NCBI GenBank assembly: GCA_004211235.1
Contig: SEEY01000175.1
Coordinates: forward strand, 1 to 7,503
DNA from: Rubrivivax sp.
Lineage (GTDB): Bacteria > Pseudomonadota > Gammaproteobacteria > Burkholderiales > Burkholderiaceae
Reading direction: 5' to 3'
Length of the DNA stretch: 7,503 nt
Shown: positions 1 to 6,210 of the stretch, one piece after another
How positions within the stretch are numbered: position 1 is the stretch's first letter
Layout: the number at the start of each line of letters is the position of its first letter
The notes under the pieces: generated by a model
Seen by the model: the letters and a program-made list of their open reading frames with translations, nothing else
The model's database searches: none
Told to the model about the DNA's origin: nothing
Translations under genes and position numbers: made by a program

Positions 1-191
1 TCCTGGAACTGTTCCAGCCCATTCACGCAGCGCAGCAGCGTGCTCTTGCCCGAGCCGCTCTTGCCGATGATGGCGATGACCTCGCCACGCTTGACGTCCA
101 GGTCGATGCCCTTGAGCACCTCGTTGGCGCCGTAGGACTTGCGCAGCGCGGTGATGCGGACGATGGGGTCGGCATGGACTTCAGCGTGCAT
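1..191 (-). CDS. Polar amino acid-type ABC transporter ATP-binding protein, N-terminal part (cut by left edge)
   Basis: This is the ATPase subunit that would power the uptake system encoded by the genes to its right; it should sit on the cytoplasmic face bound to the two permeases. Only 63 codons are present. They show a conserved aromatic A-loop residue (Tyr20) and a perfect Walker A motif GKSGSGKST at residues 43-51, followed by [10 protein letters not shown], the typical start of the GlnQ/HisP-like family. The Q-loop, signature and Walker B lie beyond base 1. The ATG at 191 overlaps the end of the upstream permease gene by 11 bases (permease stop at 181-183), which suggests translational coupling. 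The family assignment is firm; the substrate cannot be read from this part. Confidence 0.93.
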   Translation of the reverse strand, partial: MHAEVHADPIVRITALRKSYGANEVLKGIDLDVKRGEVIAIIGKSGSGKSTLLRCVNGLEQFQ

Positions 192-828
192 GGAGCTTGC
201 CTTCCAGATGTTGGGCGAAGAGGCTGACGGGGAAGCACAGCGCGAAGTACAGCAGCGCCACGCAACCGAAGACGAGGAAGGGCTTGAAGCTCGCGTTGGC
301 GATCATGCTGCCGGCCTTGGTGAGCTCGATGAAGCCGATGACCGACGCGAGCGCCGTGCCCTTGATGACCTGCACGAGAAAGCCGACGGTCGGCGCGATG
401 GCCAGACGCCCGGCCTGCGGCAGGATGACGTGGCGCAGCTGCTCGCCAAAGCTCATGGCCAGGCTGCGCGCCGCCTCCCACTGCCCGCGCGGCACGGCCT
501 CCACGCAGCCGCGCCAGATCTCGACGAGATAGGCGCTGGTGTAGAGCGTCAGGGCCAGCGCCGCGGCCGTCCAGGCCGACACCTCCAGCCCCAGCAGCGC
601 GAGGCCGAAGTAGGCGAGGAAAAGCTGCATCAGCAGCGGCGTGCCCTGGAAGATCTGCACGTACACGGAGATGGCACGGCGGGCGCCGGCGCCCAGGCCG
701 ATGCGCAGGGTCAGCAGCAGGCCGCCGACCAGGCCGCCGCCGATGAAGGCGATGGCTGATAACGCCACCGTCCAGCGCAGCGCCAGCAGCAGGTTGCGCA
801 CGATGTCCCAGAGGGTGAACTCAACCAT
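181..828 (-). CDS. Polar amino acid-type ABC transporter permease (second permease of the operon)
   Basis: Inner-membrane permease subunit of 215 residues, belonging to the His/Glu/Gln/Arg/opine group that pairs with a second permease. Hydrophobic segments occur at about residues 10-40, 54-80, 85-105, 142-168 and 183-205. The cytoplasmic EAA loop, which docks on the ATPase, is at residues 118-139 (begins [10 protein letters not shown], ends ILPQA). RGQWEAA just before it is characteristic of the family. I chose the ATG at 828 because it has a GGAG ribosome site 7 bases upstream and gives a normal N-terminus ([10 protein letters not shown]). The frame is open upstream to 954, but that extension is unlike a permease. 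The 3' end overlaps the ATPase start. Confidence 0.95.
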   Translation of the reverse strand: MVEFTLWDIVRNLLLALRWTVALSAIAFIGGGLVGGLLLTLRIGLGAGARRAISVYVQIFQGTPLLMQLFLAYFGLALLGLEVSAWTAAALALTLYTSAYLVEIWRGCVEAVPRGQWEAARSLAMSFGEQLRHVILPQAGRLAIAPTVGFLVQVIKGTALASVIGFIELTKAGSMIANASFKPFLVFGCVALLYFALCFPVSLFAQHLEGKLHAR

Positions 829-1023
829 GTCCGTTCTCCATGACGTTTGCCAGCAAGCGCAGTTGACAGAGGGAGGGTGTTTCGGGCCGAGCGCCGGGCC
901 GCTCCCAAGCCGGCCCGGTTGGGCGATGTGCTTGCGGCTCAAGGCCGCAAGCATCGCCGTCCCCTCGGGGGACCGACCAGACTCCCTCGCGTTCAGCGAC
1001 GGGAGGTTGGGCGAGGGGCAGTC
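829..1023. other. 195-base non-coding gap between the two permease genes
   Basis: This is the only wide gap inside an otherwise overlapping or abutting operon. I see no convincing gene in it. Its right part (922-1005) carries three stacked inverted repeats, listed separately. At 904-913 it has the 10-mer CCCAAGCCGG, which recurs at 3346-3355 in the intergenic region upstream of the GntR gene. This suggests dispersed intergenic repeat sequence rather than unique leader sequence. The last bases before 828 carry the ribosome site of the downstream permease. Confidence 0.6.
922..1005. repeat. Cluster of three stacked inverted repeats (REP-like intergenic element)
   Basis: Three hairpins follow one another. 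The first pairs 922-926 and 929-938 with 944-953 and 954-958: 15 base pairs, a 2-base bulge (927-928) and a 5-base loop TCAAG. The second pairs GTCCCC (959-964) with GGGGAC (968-973) around 3 bases. The third pairs 982-989 with 997-1005, with one bulged base. None is followed by a T run on either strand, so a standard intrinsic terminator is unlikely. Position inside an ABC operon, between cistrons, fits an mRNA processing or stability element or a dispersed palindromic repeat. That role is inference; the pairing is seen directly. Confidence 0.65.
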
Positions 1024-1692
1024 TCATGCCGACCTCCGTCCGAATATGAAGCGCGGGCCGGCCCACATCAGCAGCCTGCGCGCGGCGATGGACAGCGCGA
1101 GGTAGGTCAGCGTCGCGATGATGAAGGCCTCGAAGGCGCGGAAGTTGCGACTCTGGATGAGGTTGGCCGCGTAGCTCAGTTCCTCGGTCGAGATCTGCCC
1201 GCAGACCGCCGAGCCGAGCATGACGATGATGATCTGGCTCGTCATCGCCGGCCACACGCGCTGGAAGGCGGGCGGCAGCACCACGCGGGTGAACACCTGC
1301 ACGGGGCTGAGCGCCAGGCTCTGCGCCGCCTCCCACTGGCCGCGCGGCGTGGCCTGGATGCCCGCACGCAGGATCTCGGTGCCGTAGGCGCCCAGGTTGA
1401 GCGTCATCGCGATCAGCGACGCGGCTTCAGGCGACAGCTTCACCCCCATGGCGGGCAGGCCGAAGAAGACGAAGAACAGCTGCACGATGAAGGGCGTGTT
1501 GCGCAGCAGCTCCACGTAGGCGCCCAGCAGCCGGCGCAGCCACGCCGGACCGCTGGCCCGCGACCAGGCGCCCAGCGTGGCGATCAGGAGGCCGAGCGGC
1601 GTGGCGATGAGCGTGAGGCCGAGCGTCCACGCCAGGCCCTTGAGCAGCAGCGGCCATTCGGCCAGTACGGCGAGGAAATCGAAGCTGATCAT
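1024..1692 (-). CDS. Polar amino acid-type ABC transporter permease (first permease of the operon)
   Basis: A 222-residue inner-membrane permease of the same family as the gene at 181-828, expected to form a heterodimer with it. Hydrophobic segments lie at about residues 18-42, 65-85, 88-106, 148-165 and 186-205. The sequence LLRNTPFIVQLFF (62-74) is a hallmark of amino acid permeases of this group, and the EAA loop spans residues 121-142 (begins EAAQSLALSP, ends VLPPA). The ATG at 1692 lies 17 bases after the stop of the binding protein gene. The ribosome site is weak (GAGCGG about 8 bases upstream), so expression may rely on coupling to the gene before it. Downstream there is an unusual 195-base gap before the partner permease. 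Confidence 0.95.
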   Translation of the reverse strand: MISFDFLAVLAEWPLLLKGLAWTLGLTLIATPLGLLIATLGAWSRASGPAWLRRLLGAYVELLRNTPFIVQLFFVFFGLPAMGVKLSPEAASLIAMTLNLGAYGTEILRAGIQATPRGQWEAAQSLALSPVQVFTRVVLPPAFQRVWPAMTSQIIIVMLGSAVCGQISTEELSYAANLIQSRNFRAFEAFIIATLTYLALSIAARRLLMWAGPRFIFGRRSA

Positions 1693-1709
1693 GGCGTCAG
1701 CCGCTCAGC

Positions 1710-2501
1710 TCACAACGGCAGTTCGCCGGTGCCGCGGCCCAGCCACTTTTTCGACAGCGCCTCCAGCTCGCCCGAGGCCTTGGCCGCCGCGATGATGGTG
1801 TTGACCTTGGCCAGCAAGGCGTCCTCGCCCTTGGCCACGCCGACGTAGCAGGGGCTGTCCTTCAGCAGCAGCTTGTATTCGGTGTTCAACGCCGGGTTGC
1901 GCTGCATCAGGTTGCCGGCGACGGCGGCGCTGGTGGCCAGCAGCTGGGTCTGGCCGGCGGCGAAGGCGGCGATGGTGGCGTTGTTGTCCTCGAAGCGCTT
2001 GTATTCCAGCGTGGCCGGCGCGACCTTGGCCAGCTCCTGGTCTTCCATCGCGCCACGCGTCACGGCCACGCTCTTGCCGCCCAGGTCGGCCCAGGTCTTG
2101 ATGGGCAGGCTCTTGGCCGCGAACACCGCCTGGAAGAACGGCGCATAGGCGGCGCTGAAGTTGATGACCTTCTCGCGGTCGGGGTTCTTGCCGAGCGTCG
2201 AGATGACCAGGTCGGCCTTCTTCGTCTGCAGGTAGGCAATGCGGTTGGCGCTCGTCACCGGCACCAGCTCGGCCTTGACGCCCAGCTTGGCGGCGATCAG
2301 CTGGGCCATCGCCACGTCCAGGCCCTGCGGCGCCATGTCGGGGCCGACGAAGCCGTAGGGCGGGTAGTCGGTGGGCACGGCGATCTTGACGGTCTTGCTC
2401 TTCGTGATGGTGTCCAGCGCGGTCTGGGCGTGGGCCTGGGAAGTCATGGCCAGCAGGCTCAGGCCGGCGATCAACAGGCGGCGGGAGAACGTCGGGGTCA
2501 T
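1710..2501 (-). CDS. Periplasmic substrate-binding protein of an amino acid-type ABC transporter (SBP_bac_3 family)
   Basis: A 263-residue secreted solute receptor that captures the ligand and delivers it to the permeases. Residues 1-25 form a Sec signal peptide: SRR, a hydrophobic core, then AHA before Gln26. The mature part has the family pattern: VPTDYPPYGF (42-51) lining the pocket, GLDVAMAQ (60-67), and STLGKNPDREKVINFS (101-116). By family homology Arg109 should grip the ligand carboxylate. The position where the second lobe usually has an Asp that binds the alpha-amino group appears to be Ser191 (in LLATSAAV), so the ligand may not be a standard amino acid. AGGAG lies 8 bases before the ATG. 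That ATG overlaps the GntR stop as ATGA, which indicates coupled translation. Confidence 0.94.
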   Translation of the reverse strand: MTPTFSRRLLIAGLSLLAMTSQAHAQTALDTITKSKTVKIAVPTDYPPYGFVGPDMAPQGLDVAMAQLIAAKLGVKAELVPVTSANRIAYLQTKKADLVISTLGKNPDREKVINFSAAYAPFFQAVFAAKSLPIKTWADLGGKSVAVTRGAMEDQELAKVAPATLEYKRFEDNNATIAAFAAGQTQLLATSAAVAGNLMQRNPALNTEYKLLLKDSPCYVGVAKGEDALLAKVNTIIAAAKASGELEALSKKWLGRGTGELPL

Positions 2502-3232
2502 AGCAGGGCTCCTAGGTAGGCGGGTTCAGCGGTCTCGGGAGGGGCGGTGGAAGCAGTGGAAGCAGGCATGGGCGCGAGCGCTTCGCGCAGCCGCTGCAGG
2601 GGGTCGTCGTCGGTGGGCAGGCGCAGCGCGGCCTGCACGCTGGCGAGGTGTTCGGCCATCAGCGCCTCGGCGCGGGCGCTGTCGCCCGAGGCCAGCGCAG
2701 CGACGATGGCGACGTGGTCCTGGCAGGACACCGCTGCGTCATGCGAGGACTGGTAGCGCATCGCGATCAGCGTCGTGCGTGCGGTGAAGTCGCGCAGCGT
2801 GTCGGCGAGCAGGCCGTTGCCCAGGCACTCGGCCAGGCAGACATGGAAGTCGCCAAGGAGGAAGCTGCGCGTGCCGACATCGTCGCCCTGCAGCGCGGCC
2901 TGCTCCTGCTGCAGGTGCTGCTGCAGCCGCGCGAGGGCGTCAGGCGGCAGCTGCGGCTGGCCGCGGATGAGGCCCAGCTCGATGACGCGGCGCGCCTCGA
3001 AGGCCTCGCGCACGTCGTCCGGCGTCGGCGCGATGACATACCAGCCGCGCCGCGCGCTGACCGTGACGATGCCGCGCGCCGCCAGGCGCGTCAGCGCCTC
3101 GCGGACGATGGTGCGGCTGCAGTCGAACAGCAACGCCAATTGCTGCTCGCCCAGGCGCGCCCCCGGGGCAAGCTTCTGCGCGAGCACCGCTTCGACGATG
3201 CGTTGACTGATATCGGTGGCGACGATGCCCAT
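2498..3232 (-). CDS. GntR family transcriptional regulator, FCD subfamily
   Basis: Probable ligand-responsive regulator of the transporter operon it heads. From the ATG at 3232 it has 244 residues. The N-terminal winged helix-turn-helix is at residues 28-66 (GEQQLALLFDCSRTIVREAL, then a wing ending RRGWYV). A mainly helical FCD effector domain follows from about residue 75; His130 (GDFH), His173 (QDH) and His195 (EHL) sit where the family usually has metal ligands. The last 30 or so residues are a low-complexity Ala/Pro/Thr tail. The frame is open to a TTG at 3283 (261 residues) and also has a GTG at 3268. None of the three has a good ribosome site. I prefer the ATG because the 16-base palindrome at 3271-3286 looks like an operator and the domain begins soon after. 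The stop overlaps the binding protein start by 4 bases. Confidence 0.9.
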   Translation of the reverse strand: MGIVATDISQRIVEAVLAQKLAPGARLGEQQLALLFDCSRTIVREALTRLAARGIVTVSARRGWYVIAPTPDDVREAFEARRVIELGLIRGQPQLPPDALARLQQHLQQEQAALQGDDVGTRSFLLGDFHVCLAECLGNGLLADTLRDFTARTTLIAMRYQSSHDAAVSCQDHVAIVAALASGDSARAEALMAEHLASVQAALRLPTDDDPLQRLREALAPMPASTASTAPPETAEPAYLGALL

Positions 3233-3270
3233 GGCGGCATCGTTCGCAGCTTCCGTGCCAGCGTCCACCT

Positions 3271-3286
3271 GCCTTGTATGCAAGGC
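3271..3286. promoter_or_regulatory. Candidate GntR/FCD operator palindrome
   Basis: GCCTTGTATGCAAGGC is a 16-base near-palindrome: the arms GCCTTG and CAAGGC match exactly around TATG. FCD-type GntR regulators are known to bind short palindromes of the TTGTNNNACAA or TTGTATACAA style, and this site lies about 39 bases upstream of the preferred start of such a regulator, at the head of the operon. Autoregulation of the whole gntR-transporter unit is the natural inference. No clear -35/-10 pair is visible next to it, and the site has not been compared with other copies. Confidence 0.5.
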
Positions 3287-3391
3287 GGGCGCACAAGATG
3301 TGGGCCGTCGCGCGGCCGCAGGGCACTGGCGCGGTGCCGAAGAGCCCCAAGCCGGGCCGGCCCCGGCCGACGGCCCGTGATGCCGCCCGGC
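3287..3391. other. GC-rich intergenic region with nested inverted repeats between the VOC gene and the gntR operon
   Basis: This region should hold the end of the leftward VOC transcript and the promoter of the gntR operon. GGGCCGTCG (3302-3310) is repeated inverted as CGACGGCCC (3368-3376). Inside are two further hairpins: GCCGGG/CCCGGC (3351-3356 with 3362-3367, 5-base loop) and GGCAC/GTGCC (3322-3326 with 3334-3338). On the minus strand the GCCGGG hairpin is followed by TTGGGGCTCTT, which is at best a poor terminator tail. I see no convincing promoter boxes and no gene. The 10-mer CCCAAGCCGG (3346-3355) also occurs at 904-913. Confidence 0.45.
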
Positions 3392-3799
3392 TCAGCCGCG
3401 CGCCTGGATCAGCTTCCAGCCATTGCCGGCCGGGTCGCGAAAGCCGGCGTCCACCGAGCCGAAGCGCTCCACCGGTGGCTGCGTGAATTCGACGCCCTTG
3501 GCCTGCCAACGGGCATGCGTGGCGCGGCAGTCGGCCACCGTCATCACCAGCGGCGGCATGGCGCCCTTGGCGACGAGGGCGCGCAGCTGCTGCGCCGTCG
3601 CGGCGTCCTGCATCGGCGGGCCGGGCACGAACAGGCCGAGCTGGAAGGACGGCTGGTCCGGGTGCTGCACCGTCAGCCAGCGGTAGTCGCCGTTGCGCAC
3701 GTCGGTGTGCACGCGAAAGCCGAGCTGGCCGACGTAGAAATCGAGCGCCTCGTCCTGGTTGTCCACGTAGATGCCCACCACTTCAATGCCCTGGTTCAT
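3392..3799 (-). CDS. VOC (glyoxalase/bleomycin resistance) superfamily protein
   Basis: A 135-residue protein with two paired beta-alpha-beta-beta-beta modules of the vicinal oxygen chelate fold. It opens with VVGIYVDNQDEALDFYVGQL (7-26), has QLGLF (53-57) at the end of the first module, and closes with FRDPAGNGWKLIQ (120-132), the usual C-terminal VOC signature. Family enzymes use a metal held by His/Glu/Gln side chains. At the usual ligand places I see Tyr11 and Gln53, and Lys129 where a Glu is common, so a classical metal centre is doubtful and the substrate is unknown. GGAGG lies 4 bases before the ATG. The start overlaps the AraC gene stop by 4 bases (ATGA), so the two are probably translated together; such AraC-VOC pairs recur in bacteria. 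Confidence 0.92.
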   Translation of the reverse strand: MNQGIEVVGIYVDNQDEALDFYVGQLGFRVHTDVRNGDYRWLTVQHPDQPSFQLGLFVPGPPMQDAATAQQLRALVAKGAMPPLVMTVADCRATHARWQAKGVEFTQPPVERFGSVDAGFRDPAGNGWKLIQARG

Positions 3800-4293
3800 G
3801 AGACCTCCGAATCCGTTGAGGCCCGGTTTGTATCGCCGGCCTCGCGGCGGCGCTTCTCCGAAACTGCGGTGATGAGATCGGGTCGGTGGGCGGCCTGCAC
3901 ATGGCAGGCCGGCACCTGCGCCAACTGGTGCTGGCTGGCACGCCAGCGCTCGCGGTGGGCGCCGGGGCCTTCGCCGGTCACGTCGCGGAAGGTGCGGCCA
4001 AAGGTGCCGAGGCTGCCCCAGCCGGTCTGGAAGGCGATGTCGGTGATGGGCACATCGGTGTCGCGCAGCAGCGCGGTGGCGCGCTCGATGCGGCGCGTCA
4101 GCAGGTAGCGGTGCGGCGGCAGGCCGAAGGCGTCCTTGAAGGAGCGCGCGAAATGAGCCGCCGACACGCCGCTGACCTCGGCCAGCCGCTCGACCGGCCA
4201 GGCTTCTTCAGAGGCGGCATCCATGCGGTCCTTGGCGCGCAGCAGGCGGCGCAGCAGCCGCGGGTCCTGGCTGGGGGGTGGCGAGGCGGGCAA
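3796..4293 (-). CDS. Small AraC family transcriptional regulator (DNA-binding domain only)
   Basis: A 165-residue regulator with the two helix-turn-helix motifs of AraC proteins and no N-terminal sensor domain. The first motif is around residues 34-53 (VERLAEVSGVSAAHFARSFK) and the second around 83-107 (ITDIAFQTGWGSLGTFGRTF). GLPPHRYLLTRR (57-68) links them as in the family. About 45 residues of basic, poorly conserved tail follow the domain. The start is a TTG at 4293 with AGG 6 bases upstream. It gives the usual run-up (LLRRLLRAKDRMD) before the first helix, whereas the first internal ATG (residue 24) would remove most of that. It starts 7 bases after the PhnB-like gene stop and overlaps the VOC gene, so it probably controls, or is co-expressed with, this group. 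Confidence 0.92.
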   Translation of the reverse strand: MPASPPPSQDPRLLRRLLRAKDRMDAASEEAWPVERLAEVSGVSAAHFARSFKDAFGLPPHRYLLTRRIERATALLRDTDVPITDIAFQTGWGSLGTFGRTFRDVTGEGPGAHRERWRASQHQLAQVPACHVQAAHRPDLITAVSEKRRREAGDTNRASTDSEVS

Positions 4294-4300
4294 GATGAAC

Positions 4301-4780
4301 CTAACCCCGGCGCGCCTTCTCGATGGCGGCGATGTCGATCTTCTTCATCGTCATCATGGCCTCGAAGGCCCGCTTGGCCGCGGCGCGGTCCGGGTCCTTG
4401 AAGGCCTCGCTCAGGGCGCGCGGCGTGATCTGCCAGGACAGGCCCCAGCGATCCTTGCACCAGCCGCACTGGCTCTCCTGGCCGCCGTTGCCGACGATCG
4501 CGTTCCAGAGCCGGTCGGTCTCTTCCTGGTCGGCGGTCTCGATCTGGAACGAGAAGGCCTCGCTGTGCTTGAAGGTCGGCCCGCCGTTCAGGCCGATGCA
4601 GGGAATGCCGCAGACCGTGAACTCGACCGTCAGCACCTGGCCCTGCTGGCCGTCCGGATAGTCGCCCGGCGCGCGGTGGACGGCGCCGACCGCGCTGTCG
4701 GGAAAGGTCTGGGCATAGAACCTGGCCGCGGCTTCGGCTTCGCCGTCGTACCAGAGGCAGAGCGTGTTCTTGGCAGTCAT
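4301..4780 (-). CDS. PhnB-like VOC family protein (3-demethylubiquinone methyltransferase-like annotation group)
   Basis: A 159-residue protein of the PhnB-like branch of the VOC fold. Seen directly: LCLWYDGEAEAAARFY (7-22), LNGGPTFKHSEAFSFQI (64-80), QEETDRLW (85-92), and a strongly conserved block with CGWCKDRWGLSWQI (105-118), followed by the helical C-terminus AFEAMMTMKKID. Databases often label this family 3-demethylubiquinone-9 3-methyltransferase, but it has no SAM-binding domain, so the label should not be taken as a function. AAGGAG lies 5 bases before the ATG at 4780, one of the best ribosome sites in the window. It is followed 7 bases later by the AraC gene and preceded 35 bases earlier by the DJ-1-like gene. 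Confidence 0.93.
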   Translation of the reverse strand: MTAKNTLCLWYDGEAEAAARFYAQTFPDSAVGAVHRAPGDYPDGQQGQVLTVEFTVCGIPCIGLNGGPTFKHSEAFSFQIETADQEETDRLWNAIVGNGGQESQCGWCKDRWGLSWQITPRALSEAFKDPDRAAAKRAFEAMMTMKKIDIAAIEKARRG

Positions 4781-4815
4781 GGAGGCTCCTTCAACGCAAT
4801 CAAGACAAGCGGCGT

Positions 4816-5436
4816 TCAGGCACTCGCGCGCATGAACGCCTCGAAGTATTTCGCATCGCCCGTCTTGTACAGCCCGTACCAGGCGGCCAGCACGTCGTCG
4901 TCGTAGACGTCGAGCGCCGTAAACACCTCGCGCGCGAACTCCAGCGGCCGCATCGCCGAAGCGGTGATGAGCAGGCCCGACCGCACCGCCGGCTTCTGCC
5001 GGTAGCAGGCCTCGCCCGCGTAGCCGGTGGCCACGAGGTAGCCCCGGGAATTGCTCGTGTGAGGCACGTCGTCCAGCAGGCCGGCGCGGGCCAGGCCGGC
5101 CGTGGCGCCACAGATGGCGGCCACCGGCGTGCCGGCGCTCAGGAACTCGCCGGCCAGGCTCGCGGCCTGCTTGTTCTTCTTCGCATCCCAGGCCGCGCCG
5201 CCGGGCAGCACCAGCATCGCGCTGTCGCGTGGCTTGAGCTTGTCCAGCGCCAGATCAGGCAGCACGCGCAGGCCGCCGGCCGTCTTCACCGGCTTGTCGG
5301 CGGCGCCCACGGTCCTGACCCGGAAACGGCCCGGCGCCTTCTGCCCCACCGGGCTGTTGATGCCGGCGACGAGGTAGCCGTATTCCCAGTCCGACATCGT
5401 GTCGAACACGAAGAGATGAACCGTCTGCTTCTTCAT
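4816..5436 (-). CDS. DJ-1/PfpI family protein (type 1 glutamine amidotransferase-like)
   Basis: A 206-residue single-domain protein of the DJ-1/PfpI superfamily, whose members are proteases, glyoxalases, chaperones or hydrolases with a reactive cysteine. Visible are VHLFVFDTMSDWEYGYL (6-22) with Glu16 at the place of the conserved acidic residue, MLVLPGGAAWD (74-84), and the nucleophile elbow AAICGATAGLARAGLL (106-121) with Cys109. HTSNSRGYL (126-134) follows, His126 being a candidate partner. The actual reaction cannot be told. I placed the start at the ATG at 5436; one at 5445 would add three residues, and neither has a clear ribosome site. The frame stays open far upstream, but that part is antisense to the response regulator and sigma genes and is not coding. 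It heads the leftward group and is divergent from the response regulator. Confidence 0.9.
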   Translation of the reverse strand: MKKQTVHLFVFDTMSDWEYGYLVAGINSPVGQKAPGRFRVRTVGAADKPVKTAGGLRVLPDLALDKLKPRDSAMLVLPGGAAWDAKKNKQAASLAGEFLSAGTPVAAICGATAGLARAGLLDDVPHTSNSRGYLVATGYAGEACYRQKPAVRSGLLITASAMRPLEFAREVFTALDVYDDDVLAAWYGLYKTGDAKYFEAFMRASA

Positions 5437-5445
5437 GGCATGCAT

Positions 5446-5532
5446 GCGCGTCGAGGGTGGACCGGAATTCTGCTGGCCACGGACGACCGAAGCGTTTCCT
5501 TTGGCAACCGCCGCCGTTGCCACAATGCCGGC
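5446..5532. promoter_or_regulatory. Divergent promoter region with a 7-base dyad, between the DJ-1-like gene and the response regulator
   Basis: These 87 bases must carry start signals in both directions. The perfect inverted repeat TGGCAAC (5502-5508) and GTTGCCA (5516-5522) with a 7-base spacer ends 10 bases before the response regulator ATG. It could be a binding site (possibly autoregulatory) or a leader hairpin that masks the start, because no good ribosome site is visible there. TTGGCA (5501-5506) and CACAAT (5521-5526) resemble promoter boxes but are only 14 bases apart, which is too short for a normal sigma-70 promoter. The function is inferred from position only. Confidence 0.4.
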
Positions 5533-6210
5533 ATGCGCCTGCTGCTCGTAGAAGACGACCCCATGATCGGTGAGAGCCTGCGCGAGGCCCTGCGCCGCCA
5601 GGGCTTCGCGGCCGACTGGGTGCGCGACGGCCAGGCTGCCGATGCAGTGCTGTCCAGCGGCGAGCGCTTTGACGCCGTGCTGCTGGACCTGGGCCTGCCC
5701 AAGCTCGGCGGCGTGGAGGTGCTGCGTGCGCTGCGAGCGCGTGGCGACGCGACGCCGGTCATCGTGCTGACGGCGCGCGATGCGCTCACCGACAAGGTCG
5801 CCGGCCTGGACGCAGGCGCGGACGACTACCTCGTCAAGCCCTTCGAGCTGGACGAGCTGCTGGCCCGGCTGCGCGCCATCACGCGCCGCCAAAGCGGCCG
5901 CACCGACACGGCGCTGACCGTGGCCGACCTGCGGCTGGACCCGGCCACGCGCGAGGTGACACGGGCGGGGCGGCCGGTGCTGCTGTCGGCCCGCGAGTTC
6001 GCGCTGCTGCAGGCGCTGCTGGAGCGGCCCGGCGCGATCGTCTCGCGCGCGCAGCTGGAAGACCGCCTCTACGGCTGGGGCGAGGAGCTGGAGAGCAACG
6101 CCATCAGCGTCTACATGCACCAGCTGCGCAAGAAGCTCGGGCCCGACCTGCTGCACACGGTGCGCGGCCTGGGCTATTACGCCGGCCCGGAGAAGGGCGG
6201 CGCCGCGTGA
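5533..6210 (+). CDS. OmpR/QseB-type two-component response regulator
   Basis: A 225-residue cytoplasmic DNA-binding regulator activated by phosphorylation. The receiver domain is residues 1-115, with acidic pocket Glu7-Asp8-Asp9 (LLVEDDP), phospho-acceptor Asp52 (LLDLGLP), switch Thr80 (VLTARDA) and Lys102 (YLVKPF). The C-terminal winged helix of the Trans_reg_C type is about 125-220, with LSAREFALLQALLE (144-157), LYGWGEELESNAISVYMHQL (178-197) and TVRGLGYY at the end. The ESNAISVYMHQLRKKLG stretch is like QseB/PmrA/TctD. The ATG at 5533 gives the exact family N-terminus MRLLLVEDD; the open frame further left is only antisense to the DJ-1-like gene. Such genes are usually followed by a histidine kinase gene, but here the 3' end overlaps the sigma factor gene on the other strand by 34 bases, so no kinase is encoded downstream. 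Confidence 0.95.
   Translation: MRLLLVEDDPMIGESLREALRRQGFAADWVRDGQAADAVLSSGERFDAVLLDLGLPKLGGVEVLRALRARGDATPVIVLTARDALTDKVAGLDAGADDYLVKPFELDELLARLRAITRRQSGRTDTALTVADLRLDPATREVTRAGRPVLLSAREFALLQALLERPGAIVSRAQLEDRLYGWGEELESNAISVYMHQLRKKLGPDLLHTVRGLGYYAGPEKGGAA

Noticed and set aside
829..954. N-terminal extension of the permease at 181-828 to a start at 954
   Set aside because: The extra 42 residues are not hydrophobic or family-like, cover the hairpin element, and the ATG at 828 has a good ribosome site.
847..1848. Plus-strand frame of about 333 codons opposite the first permease and the inter-permease gap
   Set aside because: No family signature, biased composition, and antisense to a clear permease gene; a GC-rich shadow frame.
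2648..4108. Plus-strand frame of about 486 codons opposite the GntR, VOC and AraC genes
   Set aside because: The translation is low-complexity Arg/Ala/Gln/His-rich without domain motifs and is fully antisense to three well-supported genes.
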